Positions 38,495 through 46,867 of a stretch of 50,599 bases of DNA are shown here, one piece after another. The translations under genes were made by a program, and so were the position numbers. The notes below the pieces were generated by a model that was given only the letters and a program-made list of their open reading frames with translations, made no database searches and was not told where the DNA came from. Each line of letters begins with the position of its first letter. Positions within the stretch are counted from its first letter, which is position 1. The DNA comes from JAHECQ01 sp047638695 (lineage in GTDB: Bacteria > Actinomycetota > Acidimicrobiia > Acidimicrobiales > SZUA-35), in NCBI GenBank assembly GCA_047638695.1, contig JBLINY010000025.1, positions 1 to 50,599 on the forward strand, given 5' to 3'.

Positions 38495-39817
38495 TCAACC
38501 GCTCGTGTCTTCGGCCTTCGCCGGCTCAACGCGGTAGACGACGCCGATGCCATTAGGGCCCGTTCGTTCCAGAACCAGTAGCTCGCCATCGGGACCCTCA
38601 CCGAACGAGGCCAGCTGGTTCTCGCCGAGGCGAACCGGTAGTGGCCGAACCAACAGTCCTTCGGGCAAGATTTGGAGGCCGAAGATTTCGCCGGAACAGA
38701 AGTCGCCGAACACGTACACGGCTTGGAGCAGAGCAATCAATGCACCCCGGTAGACGGCTCCGCCGGTAATCGAGCAGCGGCGGTCGTCATGGTCGTAGAC
38801 ATACGTCGGCCCGGTGTGGTCAGTTGGCGCCGTGCGGCCCTCGAACGGGTTGTCCCCCTCGACAAGACTCCAACCAAGGTTGGCCCCCCGGCCACCGCCA
38901 GCGTTGGCACGGAGCAGGTTGATCTCTTCGGTGGTGTCTTGGCCGACATCAGGTAGCCAGAGGTCGCCGGTTTCGGTGTCGAAGGAGAACTTCCAGGGGT
39001 TTCGAACACCCCAGAGCCAAATCTCAGATCGCCCGCCCTCGATTGCGAACGGGTTGCTGTCGGGAATGCTGTAGGGACCATCGCTGTCGGCGAACGGATC
39101 GATCCGAAGCACCTTGCCCAACAGCGAGTCGAGATCTTGGCCCGACTCCTGCGGATCACCCGAGCCGCCGCCGTCGCCGAGGCCGATGTAGAGGAAACCA
39201 TCGTCACCAATGGCGATTGTTCCGCCATTGTGATTCTCGAATGGCTGAGGCACCCGCAGCAGTTCTCGGGCGGTGTCGAGATCGGCTTGGTCGCTGAGTG
39301 ACGCGAGGTACTCGGTGATGACAAGATCACCGGCGAGGTCGGTGTAGCTGACGAAGACCTGGCGACCGTCCGATGAGAATGCGAGGCCGAGCAGGCCGCC
39401 CTCACCGGCCACGCTCACAATCTCGGTGATGTCGAGCAGGGGACGGTTCGACAGCGTGACTCGCTCCCTACCGCTGTCGTTGATCGTCCGTTGGATAACC
39501 ATGATTCGGCCAGCACGCTCGGCGACGTAGTAGTTCAGGCTGCCGGACCGAGCGGCGAAGGCAATGGGCTCTTCGAGCTCGGCGATCGGCACTAGTTCGA
39601 GGTCGAGTTGCTGCCACAGCGGGTCGGGGAGTTCGAGGGTCGTAGCGGTTTCAGACGGCTCGGTAGCTTGGGAGTCGTCCTGTTCGAGCGTCGATGTCGT
39701 TGGAGTGTCGCTGGCACGGCCGTCGGTGGCGGGTGTTAATGCGGCGCACGACGACGCGAACAGTCCACCAACAACGGTCATAACCACCATTGACCGCCGC
39801 CCGCTCGTTGTCTTCAC
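38495..39817 (-). CDS. PQQ-dependent sugar dehydrogenase-like lipoprotein (GSDH family)
   Basis: 440 residues from GTG 39817; the frame is open further upstream, but that would run across the divergent MBOAT start. The signal peptide ends GGLFASSC with a lipidation Cys at 24, then a Thr/Ser/Asp spacer. From about 90 on it is a six-bladed beta-propeller: VAERAGRIMVIQR, LLDITEIVSVAGEGGLLGLA, FENHNGGTIAIGDDGFLYIG, GKVLRIDPFA, RNPWKFSFDTETGDLWLPDV, GANLGWSLVEGDNPF and ITGGAVYRG. This is the glucose/sorbosone dehydrogenase pattern; some members oxidise sugars with PQQ. It acts outside the membrane. CACAAT lies 6 nt before the GTG, a relaxed leaderless -10. Substrate and cofactor use are unproven. 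Confidence 0.85.
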   Translation of the reverse strand: MKTTSGRRSMVVMTVVGGLFASSCAALTPATDGRASDTPTTSTLEQDDSQATEPSETATTLELPDPLWQQLDLELVPIAELEEPIAFAARSGSLNYYVAERAGRIMVIQRTINDSGRERVTLSNRPLLDITEIVSVAGEGGLLGLAFSSDGRQVFVSYTDLAGDLVITEYLASLSDQADLDTARELLRVPQPFENHNGGTIAIGDDGFLYIGLGDGGGSGDPQESGQDLDSLLGKVLRIDPFADSDGPYSIPDSNPFAIEGGRSEIWLWGVRNPWKFSFDTETGDLWLPDVGQDTTEEINLLRANAGGGRGANLGWSLVEGDNPFEGRTAPTDHTGPTYVYDHDDRRCSITGGAVYRGALIALLQAVYVFGDFCSGEIFGLQILPEGLLVRPLPVRLGENQLASFGEGPDGELLVLERTGPNGIGVVYRVEPAKAEDTSG

Positions 39818-39823
39818 CGCCCC

Positions 39824-39829
39824 ATTGTG
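39824..39829 (-). promoter_or_regulatory. leaderless-type -10 variant (CACAAT) for PQQ-type gene
   Basis: CACAAT on the minus strand, 6 nt, then GTG 39817. It sits back to back with the MBOAT promoter candidate. Confidence 0.3.
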
Positions 39830-39865
39830 GCCAAGTGGAGCCTCTATCTGGTGGCACCCCGGCAC

Positions 39866-39871
39866 TACGCT
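39866..39871 (+). promoter_or_regulatory. -10 candidate (TACGCT) for the MBOAT operon
   Basis: TACGCT ends 10 nt before GTG 39882, implying a leader of only one to four bases. Confidence 0.3.
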
Positions 39872-39881
39872 CGTTCCTACT

Positions 39882-41306
39882 GTGGCGTTCAACTCCCTGA
39901 CCTTCGCGATGTTTCTCCCGATCGTGCTGGCTTGCCACTGGACGGCGCCGCCGCGATGGCGCAACGTTGTGCTGCTCGTTGCCTCCTATGCGTTCTACGG
40001 GTTTTGGGATTGGCGCTTCCTTGGGCTGCTCGCGTTGTCGACGGCTGTCGACTTCACGGTGGCTCGGAGACTCGGTCGGAGCGATGCCCCGACCACTCGA
40101 CGATTGCTGCTGGGGTGCTCGATCTTCGTCAATCTGGGCGTGCTTGGACTGTTCAAGTACGCCGGATTCTTTGCCGACAGCCTGGCCGAACTTGCCCAGT
40201 CAGGTGGGATCGAACTCGACCAGCCGACACTCGACATTCTGCTTCCGGTCGGCATCAGCTTCTACACGTTCCAAACGATGTCCTACACGATCGATGTGTT
40301 CCGGCGCCGACTCAAGCCGACCTCCGACGTGGTGTTGTTCGCGACCTACGTGGCGTACTTCCCACAGCTTGTCGCCGGGCCGATCGAGCGTGCGCACAAC
40401 CTCCTGCCACGTTTGGCCGACACACAACGACCGCGTCCAGACGCAGCCAGCGTGCAGTCAGCGCTTGGCCTGATCTTGCTGGGGCTATTTAAGAAGGTGG
40501 TTATCGCGGACGGAGTGGCCGTCGTCGCCGATCGGCTGTTCGACGACCCAACCGGGGTTTCCAGCCTGGCTGCAGCGGCCGGAATTATTGCCTTCTCGAT
40601 TCAGATCTATGGTGACTTCTCCGGTTATACCGACATCGCACGAGGTGTGTCACGGCTACTGGGAGTCGAGTTGGTGGTGAACTTTCGTCAGCCCTACTTG
40701 GCCCGCAACATCACCGATTTTTGGCGCCGGTGGCATATCTCGTTGTCTGACTGGCTCCGCGACTATTTGTACATCCCGCTTGGTGGGAACCGAGGAGGGG
40801 CGGCTTCTACGTATAGGAACCTGCTGATCACCATGTTGCTTGGTGGTCTCTGGCACGGTGCCAGCTGGAACTTTGTCGCGTGGGGTGGCCTGCACGGCCT
40901 CTATCTCGTTGTGCATCGCCGCTTCTTCGCCGACCGGGCGGCCACTGCCAAGACCGGCGACGTCCAGCGGCTGACTCTTCAGGACCTACCACCGGTCGCC
41001 GGAACGTTCGTTCTGGTTTCGCTCACATGGGTTTTCTTCCGCGCGTCAGATTTCGCCACATCCGGGCAGGTTTTCCGGGCGCTTGCTTTCCAATCGGGTG
41101 CTACCGATGTGGGTGATCTGGTGCTGGTTGCTGCTCTGGGAGCGCTCGCCTTCGGGGTTGACGTTGTTGCCTTCTCGGGTCGGGTAACCGACGACGTCGC
41201 ATTGAGGCGACCTCTTCCTGCCGGTCTCGTGGTTGGAGTTGCGCTCGTATTTCTCATTGTGTTCAGCGGAGCGGCGGCACGACCGTTCGTCTACTTCCAG
41301 TTCTGA
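39882..41306 (+). CDS. MBOAT-family O-acyltransferase (AlgI-like)
   Basis: 474 residues from GTG 39882, where the AlgI-type start VAFNSLTFAMFLPIVLACHW begins. The frame runs on upstream but overlaps the divergent gene there. About ten to twelve membrane helices are visible. Signatures are the DVFRRRLKPTSDVVLFATYV and FPQLVAGPIERA segments, FWRRWHISLSDWLRDYLYIP, and the catalytic His325 in LLGGLWHGASWNFVAWGG. AlgI-type proteins pass acetyl groups across the membrane to an external SGNH protein that acetylates a polysaccharide. Two SGNH genes follow directly, the first overlapping this stop by one base. The glycan is unknown. Confidence 0.92.
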   Translation: MAFNSLTFAMFLPIVLACHWTAPPRWRNVVLLVASYAFYGFWDWRFLGLLALSTAVDFTVARRLGRSDAPTTRRLLLGCSIFVNLGVLGLFKYAGFFADSLAELAQSGGIELDQPTLDILLPVGISFYTFQTMSYTIDVFRRRLKPTSDVVLFATYVAYFPQLVAGPIERAHNLLPRLADTQRPRPDAASVQSALGLILLGLFKKVVIADGVAVVADRLFDDPTGVSSLAAAAGIIAFSIQIYGDFSGYTDIARGVSRLLGVELVVNFRQPYLARNITDFWRRWHISLSDWLRDYLYIPLGGNRGGAASTYRNLLITMLLGGLWHGASWNFVAWGGLHGLYLVVHRRFFADRAATAKTGDVQRLTLQDLPPVAGTFVLVSLTWVFFRASDFATSGQVFRALAFQSGATDVGDLVLVAALGALAFGVDVVAFSGRVTDDVALRRPLPAGLVVGVALVFLIVFSGAAARPFVYFQF

Positions 41307-42874
41307 TGCGCCGGCTTCCCGCTCTGCTCGTTGCGCTCTCGTTGATGTTGAGCGCCTGCGCCTCGACTACGTCGCGCGGCTACGACACCGCCGACCAGGT
41401 TCTCGCCCGGCTGGCCGAACAGCCGGACGAGGCCGTTGCCAACGAGGCCCCCGACCTCCTCGCCTCGGCCGCCAATAATGATTGCGTGGTCGAGACACGC
41501 CAGGACGAATACGGTCTCGAGTTCGAGGTTTGTGTTGGGGGTACCGAGCGGCCCAGTTCGGATCAGTCGGATGGTCCATCAGCATCGACCACGCGAGCAG
41601 CCGATACCGATGTGGTCCCGCTGGTTCGATTCGACGAGTTGATTGCTTTGGTTCCCGCCGGTGCTGCTGCCACAGCTCTACGTGATGCTGGCGTGATCAT
41701 CGCAGCAGGCGATGCCGCATGTTCGCGCTCGGCCGCGGCATGGACCGAGCAAATGGGCCGAGTGACTTCGGCACTGCTCGACACCGCCCCGCTTGTGGCC
41801 AACGCGGCCGAGCTGACCGACTATCGAGGTTCGCTCGATGCTCGTGAGCTCGCCCAGGCCTTTCTCGAGCGAGTTGCATTGCAGACAGGGTGCGTTGACC
41901 CAGCCAGTGATCCACCCCCGACCTCGCCCACTGCCCGAGGCGCCCTAACCGATGTCACCTCGGCTTCGATTGCGGCCGTCGAACCCGTGTATCAAGCCCT
42001 CCGGGGCGACAACAAAAGCCCGCTCTTCTATCACCCGGACGAGCTGGCCCATCGGTTGTGGATGCGCGAGACCGGGCAGGTTGCTGTTCTTGTCGCCGGT
42101 ACGTCACAGACAATGCTGGGTATCGAGCCCGACCTGCTGGCTGAGGCGCTGTCTGTTTCTGTTGGTAGCTCAGCGTTGCCGGGGGCACTGGCTGAGGTCC
42201 AACAACAGTGGTTGCCTCAGGTAGCGGCGCTCGTCCACCCATCGGTCATCGTCTGGGGCATCGGCACGCTGGACATGGTTGCGATCTGTGAGCCTGACGG
42301 TCGGGCCGAGGAGTTCCGGCGGCTATCGACCCTAAAAGACGACCTGTTCTACGCCCTGCCGTGGGCTGATGGCATCGACCAGTTCGAGTTGCTGGTCGGA
42401 CTACCCGGCTCGCAGGCATACGTTGGTTCGCCGACCTTTGCCAGCCTTGACCGTCGCTTCCCCAATCCCAACGGCGACGCGTTTGAGTTCGCCCAACCCG
42501 ACCCGGTTCAGCTGCAACAATCGCTCGAACAGTTCCAATCCCCGTTCCAACGCGGCGACTTCTGTACCGACCGGGTGGCCCTTATCGGCGAGGTCATTGC
42601 CGAGCTCACCGCTGCCGGGCATCGAGTCGTGATTTTTGGGATGCCACTAGCGCCTGTGCTGGAGGCCCGGTATGTCAACGGCCCAGATGCCCTCGATCAG
42701 CTCGTTGACGATGCTGCCGCCGAGGTGTTCGTGCCTGCTGGCGCTCACTACGCCGGCATGCTCACGGGCGCTGACACCAATGATCTTTGGTACGACGTGG
42801 TGCACCCGACTCGCTCGGGCGGCGAGGAACTCACGGCGCAGTTGGCCGCAGCATTGTTGGCGGCCGGGCTGTGA
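41306..42874 (+). CDS. SGNH/AlgJ-X-like lipoprotein, probable glycan O-acetyltransferase 1
   Basis: 522 residues. The ATG shares its A with the MBOAT stop. The signal peptide ends LSLMLSAC with lipidation at Cys18. A long N-terminal part (to about 250) has scattered Cys and no recognised domain. The SGNH-like catalytic part begins with VAVLVAGTSQTMLGIEPD, with nucleophile candidate Ser267 in GTS. SVIVWGIGTLDM would be the block III region, and Asp497/His500 (DVVHPTRSGGEEL) complete the triad near the C terminus. This is the layout of AlgJ/AlgX/PatB-type acetyltransferases that work with MBOAT partners. The external lipid anchor fits that role. The acceptor glycan is not known. Confidence 0.78.
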   Translation: MRRLPALLVALSLMLSACASTTSRGYDTADQVLARLAEQPDEAVANEAPDLLASAANNDCVVETRQDEYGLEFEVCVGGTERPSSDQSDGPSASTTRAADTDVVPLVRFDELIALVPAGAAATALRDAGVIIAAGDAACSRSAAAWTEQMGRVTSALLDTAPLVANAAELTDYRGSLDARELAQAFLERVALQTGCVDPASDPPPTSPTARGALTDVTSASIAAVEPVYQALRGDNKSPLFYHPDELAHRLWMRETGQVAVLVAGTSQTMLGIEPDLLAEALSVSVGSSALPGALAEVQQQWLPQVAALVHPSVIVWGIGTLDMVAICEPDGRAEEFRRLSTLKDDLFYALPWADGIDQFELLVGLPGSQAYVGSPTFASLDRRFPNPNGDAFEFAQPDPVQLQQSLEQFQSPFQRGDFCTDRVALIGEVIAELTAAGHRVVIFGMPLAPVLEARYVNGPDALDQLVDDAAAEVFVPAGAHYAGMLTGADTNDLWYDVVHPTRSGGEELTAQLAAALLAAGL

Positions 42875-43881
42875 GGTGGCCTAGGTCGGGTGGTTCGGTG
42901 ATTTCTCGCCTTGGGCTCTTTGTTCTTGCCCTCGTTGGTGTGTCAATTGGCGCTGAGGGGATTGCTCGCGTCGTGGAGGCAAGCACCGACACCGAGGTAG
43001 TGATTTGGTACGACGAAGCAACACAGCTGAAGGTCGCTCAGATGGCCGAACGCAGCGGCGCCGACGTTGTCGTTGTCGGCACATCGATGGCGTGGCAAGG
43101 CTTGGTACCTGACGCTCTTGCTGGTGAAAGTCGCGGCAGCACCGTTATTGGCGGCCGTGGGGTCTACAACGCAGCACTGGCCGGGGGTGTACCAACGGTA
43201 ATCGAACCGTGGCTCACCGATGAGGTCGTCACCTCCCTTAAGCCGTCGGTCGTGCTCTGGGGCCTTTCGAGTCTCGACTTCTCCGAGGTCTATGGGCAGG
43301 CTGGCCTCGATGCGTATTCCGGGGCAGTTGCAACTCGCGGTGGAGCTCTGGCCGAAGCCGACCGCGGCCTGCGCCAAGTGTCGGCTGTTTTCCGCCAGCG
43401 TGCCCTACTGCGCAATCCGTCGCTGCTGTTCGGGTCGGATCGAACAGTCGCTGCGGCGAGGTTCGCCGAGGCCAGACAAACCCTCGGGCCAGGAGGCGAA
43501 CGGCTTGACTTCACGCCCGCCGTCACTGACGACCGGGCCCTTGAAGTGCGCACGCGCATTTCGCCCTACCAGCCCGACCGAGAAGACATTGCGGCCGTTG
43601 TGCGCACCGTTGAGAATCTTCGTGACCGCGGTATCGAGGTGATCTTTGTTGAACTCCCGGTTCCGCCACGCTTTGTCGACCTCTACGACCGCGGCCCTCG
43701 CGAGCATGAACAGATCGCCGTGCTGCTTCAGCTGATGGCGGATGAACTTGAAGTCACCCTGCTGACAGCCGGTGACGAGTACGGCGATGCTGACTTCGTC
43801 GACTTCACCCACCTCGACGAGGACGCGGCCCGTCGTTTTTCGGTCGACATCGGGACCCAGCTCGCTGCCCTCAGACGTTGA
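42871..43881 (+). CDS. SGNH-like membrane-anchored protein, probable glycan O-acetyltransferase 2
   Basis: 336 residues from GTG 42871, which overlaps the previous stop (GTGA). A second candidate start is GTG 42898, just before ISRLGLFVLALVGVSIGAEG, the single N-terminal membrane helix or uncleaved signal. The catalytic pattern is DVVVVGTSMAWQGLVPD with Ser72, KPSVVLWGLSSLDFSEVYG, GIEVIFVELPVPPRF, and the C-terminal DFTHLDEDAARRF with Asp311 and His314. It is a second, shorter SGNH protein of the AlgJ/V type, with the same GTS and DxxH landmarks as its neighbour. Two such proteins behind one MBOAT suggest a transfer relay or two acceptors. Confidence 0.78.
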   Translation: MRWPRSGGSVISRLGLFVLALVGVSIGAEGIARVVEASTDTEVVIWYDEATQLKVAQMAERSGADVVVVGTSMAWQGLVPDALAGESRGSTVIGGRGVYNAALAGGVPTVIEPWLTDEVVTSLKPSVVLWGLSSLDFSEVYGQAGLDAYSGAVATRGGALAEADRGLRQVSAVFRQRALLRNPSLLFGSDRTVAAARFAEARQTLGPGGERLDFTPAVTDDRALEVRTRISPYQPDREDIAAVVRTVENLRDRGIEVIFVELPVPPRFVDLYDRGPREHEQIAVLLQLMADELEVTLLTAGDEYGDADFVDFTHLDEDAARRFSVDIGTQLAALRR

Positions 43882-43909
43882 AGCGTGTGGTGTTCTGCTC
43901 CTCCGAGCG

Positions 43910-43963
43910 GCCCTGTCTCTCGGCGCTGCTCTGTCTCTCGGCCCGGCTCTATCTCTCGGCGCG
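43910..43963 (+). repeat. three tandem 18-nt repeats before gtrA-like gene
   Basis: Three copies of GCYCTRTCTCTCGGCSCK lie at 43910-43927, 43928-43945 and 43946-43963, differing at a few positions. They fill the 106-base gap between the second SGNH gene and the GtrA start. In the GtrA frame they would read ALSLGA/ALSLGP/ALSLGA, but no start codon in that frame lies between them and the upstream gene. Confidence 0.8.
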
Positions 43964-43987
43964 GCCGACGCCAAGTACCCTCCCCGG

Positions 43988-44419
43988 GTGCTCGAAAAAC
44001 CCGGCACGCTCAACCTGCAGCAGCGGTACCGCACCGTTGGGCGTTACCTCGCTGTTTCTGTGATCAACCTGGCCAACCATCAGGTTCTGCTGTTCGTTGC
44101 CAACACGGTGTGGGGCTGGTCGGGAGGATGGTCCAACGTTTTCGCCGCCTGTGTGGCTGCCGTTCCCGCGTACTTCCTCAGCCGGGCCTGGGTGTGGGAG
44201 GTAACAGGCAAGCACAATCTTCGTCAGGAAGTGCTGCCGTTCTGGTTGCTGGCGTTGGCTGGTCTGATTGTGTCGACCGGCCTGGCTGAAGCCGCTGATC
44301 GAGCCATGGGTTCGGGGCTGGTCGTGAACGTTGCCAGCCTCGTTGGATATTTCTTGGTCTGGGTTGCGAAATTCCTGCTGCTCGATCGGATGTTCACGAC
44401 GGAGGTTCGAACACCATGA
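43988..44419 (+). CDS. GtrA-like membrane protein
   Basis: 143 residues from GTG 43988. The frame is open upstream, but only through the repeat and the 3' end of the SGNH gene. Four membrane helices are visible: YLAVSVINLANHQVLLFVAN, WSNVFAACVAAVPAYFLSRA, VLPFWLLALAGLIVSTGLAE and VVNVASLVGYFLVWVAKFLL. The FLSRAWVWEV turn (commonly NRxWxF) and the closing WVAKFLLLDRMF match the GtrA/DPMS family, thought to move polyprenyl-linked sugars across the membrane. Its place in the O-acetylation cluster fits glycan assembly. Its stop overlaps the methyltransferase ATG (ATGA). Confidence 0.82.
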   Translation: MLEKPGTLNLQQRYRTVGRYLAVSVINLANHQVLLFVANTVWGWSGGWSNVFAACVAAVPAYFLSRAWVWEVTGKHNLRQEVLPFWLLALAGLIVSTGLAEAADRAMGSGLVVNVASLVGYFLVWVAKFLLLDRMFTTEVRTP

Positions 44420-45042
44420 CGCCAGAGCAACAGGCGGTGGCCGTCGCCGCTCGGGGTTTCATGCCGCCCGACGAGGGGATGGCATTGTGGCGAGCAGCAA
44501 GCGAGGCTCGTCATGAACTCGGTCCTCTCCTCGAAGTCGGAAGCTATTGCGGGAAGTCAGCTCTCTATCTGGGTCCGGCGGCGAGGGCTGCCAGCACACA
44601 GGTGTTCTGCCTCGATCACCACCGTGGTTCGGAGGAGAATCAAGCAGGCTGGGAGCATCACGAGCCCGACCTAGTCGACCCCGAGACCGGCCAGTTGGAC
44701 ACGCTTCCGATCTTTCGACGCACGGTATTCGACGCTGGGCTCGAGTCGTCTGTGGTCGCACTCGTAGGTGATAGCCCTCGCGTCGCTCAGTTCTGGAAAC
44801 AACCGCTCTCGCTGTTGTTCATCGACGGTGGTCATGGCGAGAAGCCGGCCCGTCTCGACTATGAGCTGTGGACACCTCACGTGGCCGTTGGCGGCACGCT
44901 GGCCATCCATGACGTCTTTCCCGACCCTCGCGACGGTGGTCGACCTCCGTATGAGCAGATCTATCTCCCTGCGCTCGAGTCAGGCCGGTTCGACGAGCGG
45001 TCGGTGACCGGTTCGCTGCGGGTGCTCGAACGGGTGAAGTAG
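44416..45042 (+). CDS. class I SAM-dependent methyltransferase (Methyltransf_24/CmcI-like)
   Basis: 208 residues, ATG overlapping the GtrA stop, GGAGG 11 nt upstream. SAM-binding motif I is in GPLLEVGSYCGKSALYLG, and the acidic end of strand 2 in QVFCLDHHRGSEENQ. LSLLFIDGGHGEKPARLDYE, with the IDGxH motif, and GGTLAIHDVFPDP, which often binds metal, are typical of Methyltransf_24/CmcI-like enzymes. These methylate hydroxyls on small molecules or sugars. As the last gene of the glycan cluster it may methylate a sugar. The acceptor is unknown. A hairpin follows the stop. Confidence 0.85.
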   Translation: MTPEQQAVAVAARGFMPPDEGMALWRAASEARHELGPLLEVGSYCGKSALYLGPAARAASTQVFCLDHHRGSEENQAGWEHHEPDLVDPETGQLDTLPIFRRTVFDAGLESSVVALVGDSPRVAQFWKQPLSLLFIDGGHGEKPARLDYELWTPHVAVGGTLAIHDVFPDPRDGGRPPYEQIYLPALESGRFDERSVTGSLRVLERVK

Positions 45043-45044
45043 AC

Positions 45045-45062
45045 GGCTCACGTGCCTGAGCC
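45045..45062 (+). terminator. small hairpin after glycan operon
   Basis: GGCTCA (45045-45050) and TGAGCC (45057-45062) form a 6-bp stem with a 6-nt loop immediately after the methyltransferase stop. It faces a convergent gene ending at 45093 and could end transcription. There is no clear T tract. Confidence 0.35.
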
Positions 45063-45092
45063 AAAGTTAGGGTTCGGTCAGCTTCGGTTTGT

Positions 45093-46103
45093 TCAGGGTA
45101 AGAACAGACCTGAGGTGGGACTGACGCCTTCGAGAGCATCGGCGGCAAGTACGACGGCCGCTCCGGTGTACGAACTGCGTTCCTGGTCCGGGAAGAAGAC
45201 CAGTTCGGGGAACACCTTGCCGGTGAAGTAGCTGCCGTCGTCGTCGCGCAGGGGAAGAGTCCACTGGAACAGATCGCGCGCTCGTTCAAGTTCCCCGACC
45301 GCAAGATGTGCGATGGCGCACTCGCAGGTCTCAGCGGCAGTTACCCAGGGGCGGTCACTCACACACCGGACGCCCTTGTCTCGCATGACGAAGGTGTCCC
45401 AGCCATTGGACAACATCTTCACTGCGTCGTCACCGGCGACGGCCCCTGCCAATACCGGGTAGTACCAGTCCATAGCCCAGCGAGCCTTTGGCTCGAACAC
45501 CTGTGGTTGGTTAGCGATCACGTCGAGCAGACGGGAGCGGCTCTCTCTCCAGTCGGGGCGATCGTGTTCTAGAAGATCGGCGAGCTGGATGGCGCAGCTG
45601 AGGCTGTGGCTGATCGATGACGAACCGGTCAGAAGGGCGTAGCTCCACGGTGCACCGTCAGGGTGGCGGGCCCAAATGATCTCGCCCCTCTTGGTTTGCA
45701 AATCGAGTACGAAGTCGGTGGCCGCCTGCACCATCGACCAGCAGCGGTCGGTGAAGGCGGCAGAGCCCCCAGCAAGGTGGTGGTGCCATATGCCAGTGGC
45801 GATGTAGGCGATGCAGTTCGAATCGAGTTTGGCGTCTTCGATGCCGTCTTCGGTGTAGTAGTTGTGCCAGCTGCCATCGGGCCGTTGGAGGCTGGACAAC
45901 CAGTCGTATGCCGCCTCGGCCTCGGTCATGAAGCCACATGTCGAGAGGGCCATCGCCGCCTCAACGTGATTCCACGGATCGGTGTGGCCATCGGGGTACC
46001 AGGGGATCATCCCACTCCGCAGTTGCAGGACTGCGATTGAGCGAGCGGTATCGAGGACCTGCTCGCTGGAGAGAATGCCATCGACCGCGGGGATGTGGTT
46101 CAT
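45093..46103 (-). CDS. alpha/alpha-toroid (prenyltransferase/terpene cyclase-like) protein
   Basis: 336 residues. Repeated helix pairs with W/G-rich turns occur: PWYPDGHTDPWNHVEAAMAL, AAYDWLSSLQRPDGSWHNYY and FPELVFFPDQ. They recall the QW-type repeats of squalene-hopene cyclases and of prenyltransferase-like toroids. The DxDD motif of class II cyclases is absent, so terpene cyclisation is not supported. Its ATG overlaps the methyltransferase stop, making a GT4-methyltransferase-toroid operon, an arrangement I associate with actinobacteria. It may bind or process a glycan or lipid product of that operon. The fold is inferred from pattern. Confidence 0.6.
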   Translation of the reverse strand: MNHIPAVDGILSSEQVLDTARSIAVLQLRSGMIPWYPDGHTDPWNHVEAAMALSTCGFMTEAEAAYDWLSSLQRPDGSWHNYYTEDGIEDAKLDSNCIAYIATGIWHHHLAGGSAAFTDRCWSMVQAATDFVLDLQTKRGEIIWARHPDGAPWSYALLTGSSSISHSLSCAIQLADLLEHDRPDWRESRSRLLDVIANQPQVFEPKARWAMDWYYPVLAGAVAGDDAVKMLSNGWDTFVMRDKGVRCVSDRPWVTAAETCECAIAHLAVGELERARDLFQWTLPLRDDDGSYFTGKVFPELVFFPDQERSSYTGAAVVLAADALEGVSPTSGLFLP

Positions 46104-46867
46104 GGTGTCGTCACCTTCTCAGCCTGCTGATCGCTGGCCGCGAGATCGGAGCTTGGTCGGTCGGCATAAACCACCAAGCTCTTGCCGAGCACAGGATTAA
46201 GAAGTCGCTCGGCCGTCCGAGTGACGGTCGGCGCGTCAGTGATGTCCCAGGTGAGAAGTTTCAGGTAGGCCTTCACCATGGGGTTGTTCTTGTTCTCGAG
46301 ACCAACCGCGCACTTCAACCACCAATACGGACTGTGCAGGGCATGGGCTCGATGACTGGCTCCGGGCTTGAATCCGATTGACACCAGCTTTGCCCGCAGC
46401 TCAGGTTCTCCGTAGATCCGCACATGGCCGCCGATGCTCTTTGGTGCGTGATAGGCATCGTTCAACCACCAACAGATGTGCTCGGGCCACGAAGCGGGCA
46501 CGGTGGCGGCTAGTCGGCCGCCGGGGGCGAGAACCCGAAACAACTCGGCCATGACACCAAGGTCGTCGGGCACATGCTCGAGCACCTCTGATGCGATCAC
46601 CCGATCGAACGCGCCATTGGCAAAGGGCAGGGTAAGGCCGTTGGCCTGAACCGCCGTGACCGATAGCTCCGGCGAGATCTCGCCGGCGACGTGCATGGCG
46701 GCGAAGGTGTTCCTCGTCGATTGCATCTCGTCGAAGGCGAGGTCGGCGGCAACCACTGAGCCTCCACGCCGGGCCGTCTCGAACGCATGACGGCCGAAGC
46801 CGGCACCAAGGTCGAGGACTCGCATGCCGGGCTCGAGATCGAGCACGTCGTAGTCGACCGTGAGCAT
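46100..46867 (-). CDS. class I SAM-dependent methyltransferase
   Basis: 255 residues. ATG 46867 overlaps the glycosyltransferase stop (TGATG). Motif I is GMRVLDLGAGFGRHAFETAR, the acidic residue ends strand 2 in VVAADLAFDEM, and FDRVIASEVLEHVPDDLGVM and LFRVLAPGGRLAATVP follow, the Methyltransf_11/25 pattern. The C-terminal part has YHAPKSIGGHVRIYGEPELR and a hydrophobic patch that may bind a lipid or glycan acceptor. It is the middle gene of the three-gene operon with a GT4 and a toroid protein and resembles methyltransferases that tailor lipid-linked or polymethylated sugars. Confidence 0.88.
   Translation of the reverse strand: MLTVDYDVLDLEPGMRVLDLGAGFGRHAFETARRGGSVVAADLAFDEMQSTRNTFAAMHVAGEISPELSVTAVQANGLTLPFANGAFDRVIASEVLEHVPDDLGVMAELFRVLAPGGRLAATVPASWPEHICWWLNDAYHAPKSIGGHVRIYGEPELRAKLVSIGFKPGASHRAHALHSPYWWLKCAVGLENKNNPMVKAYLKLLTWDITDAPTVTRTAERLLNPVLGKSLVVYADRPSSDLAASDQQAEKVTTP

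Noticed and set aside
39564..39881. 106-codon upstream extension of the MBOAT protein
   Set aside because: It is antisense to the PQQ-type lipoprotein's signal and linker region and is Ser/Val low-complexity; AlgI-type proteins begin at the GTG chosen.
43405..44034. minus-strand frame with RDRAAPRDRA repeats
   Set aside because: The repetitive protein is the reverse reading of the 18-nt repeat and of the SGNH gene; nothing else supports coding.
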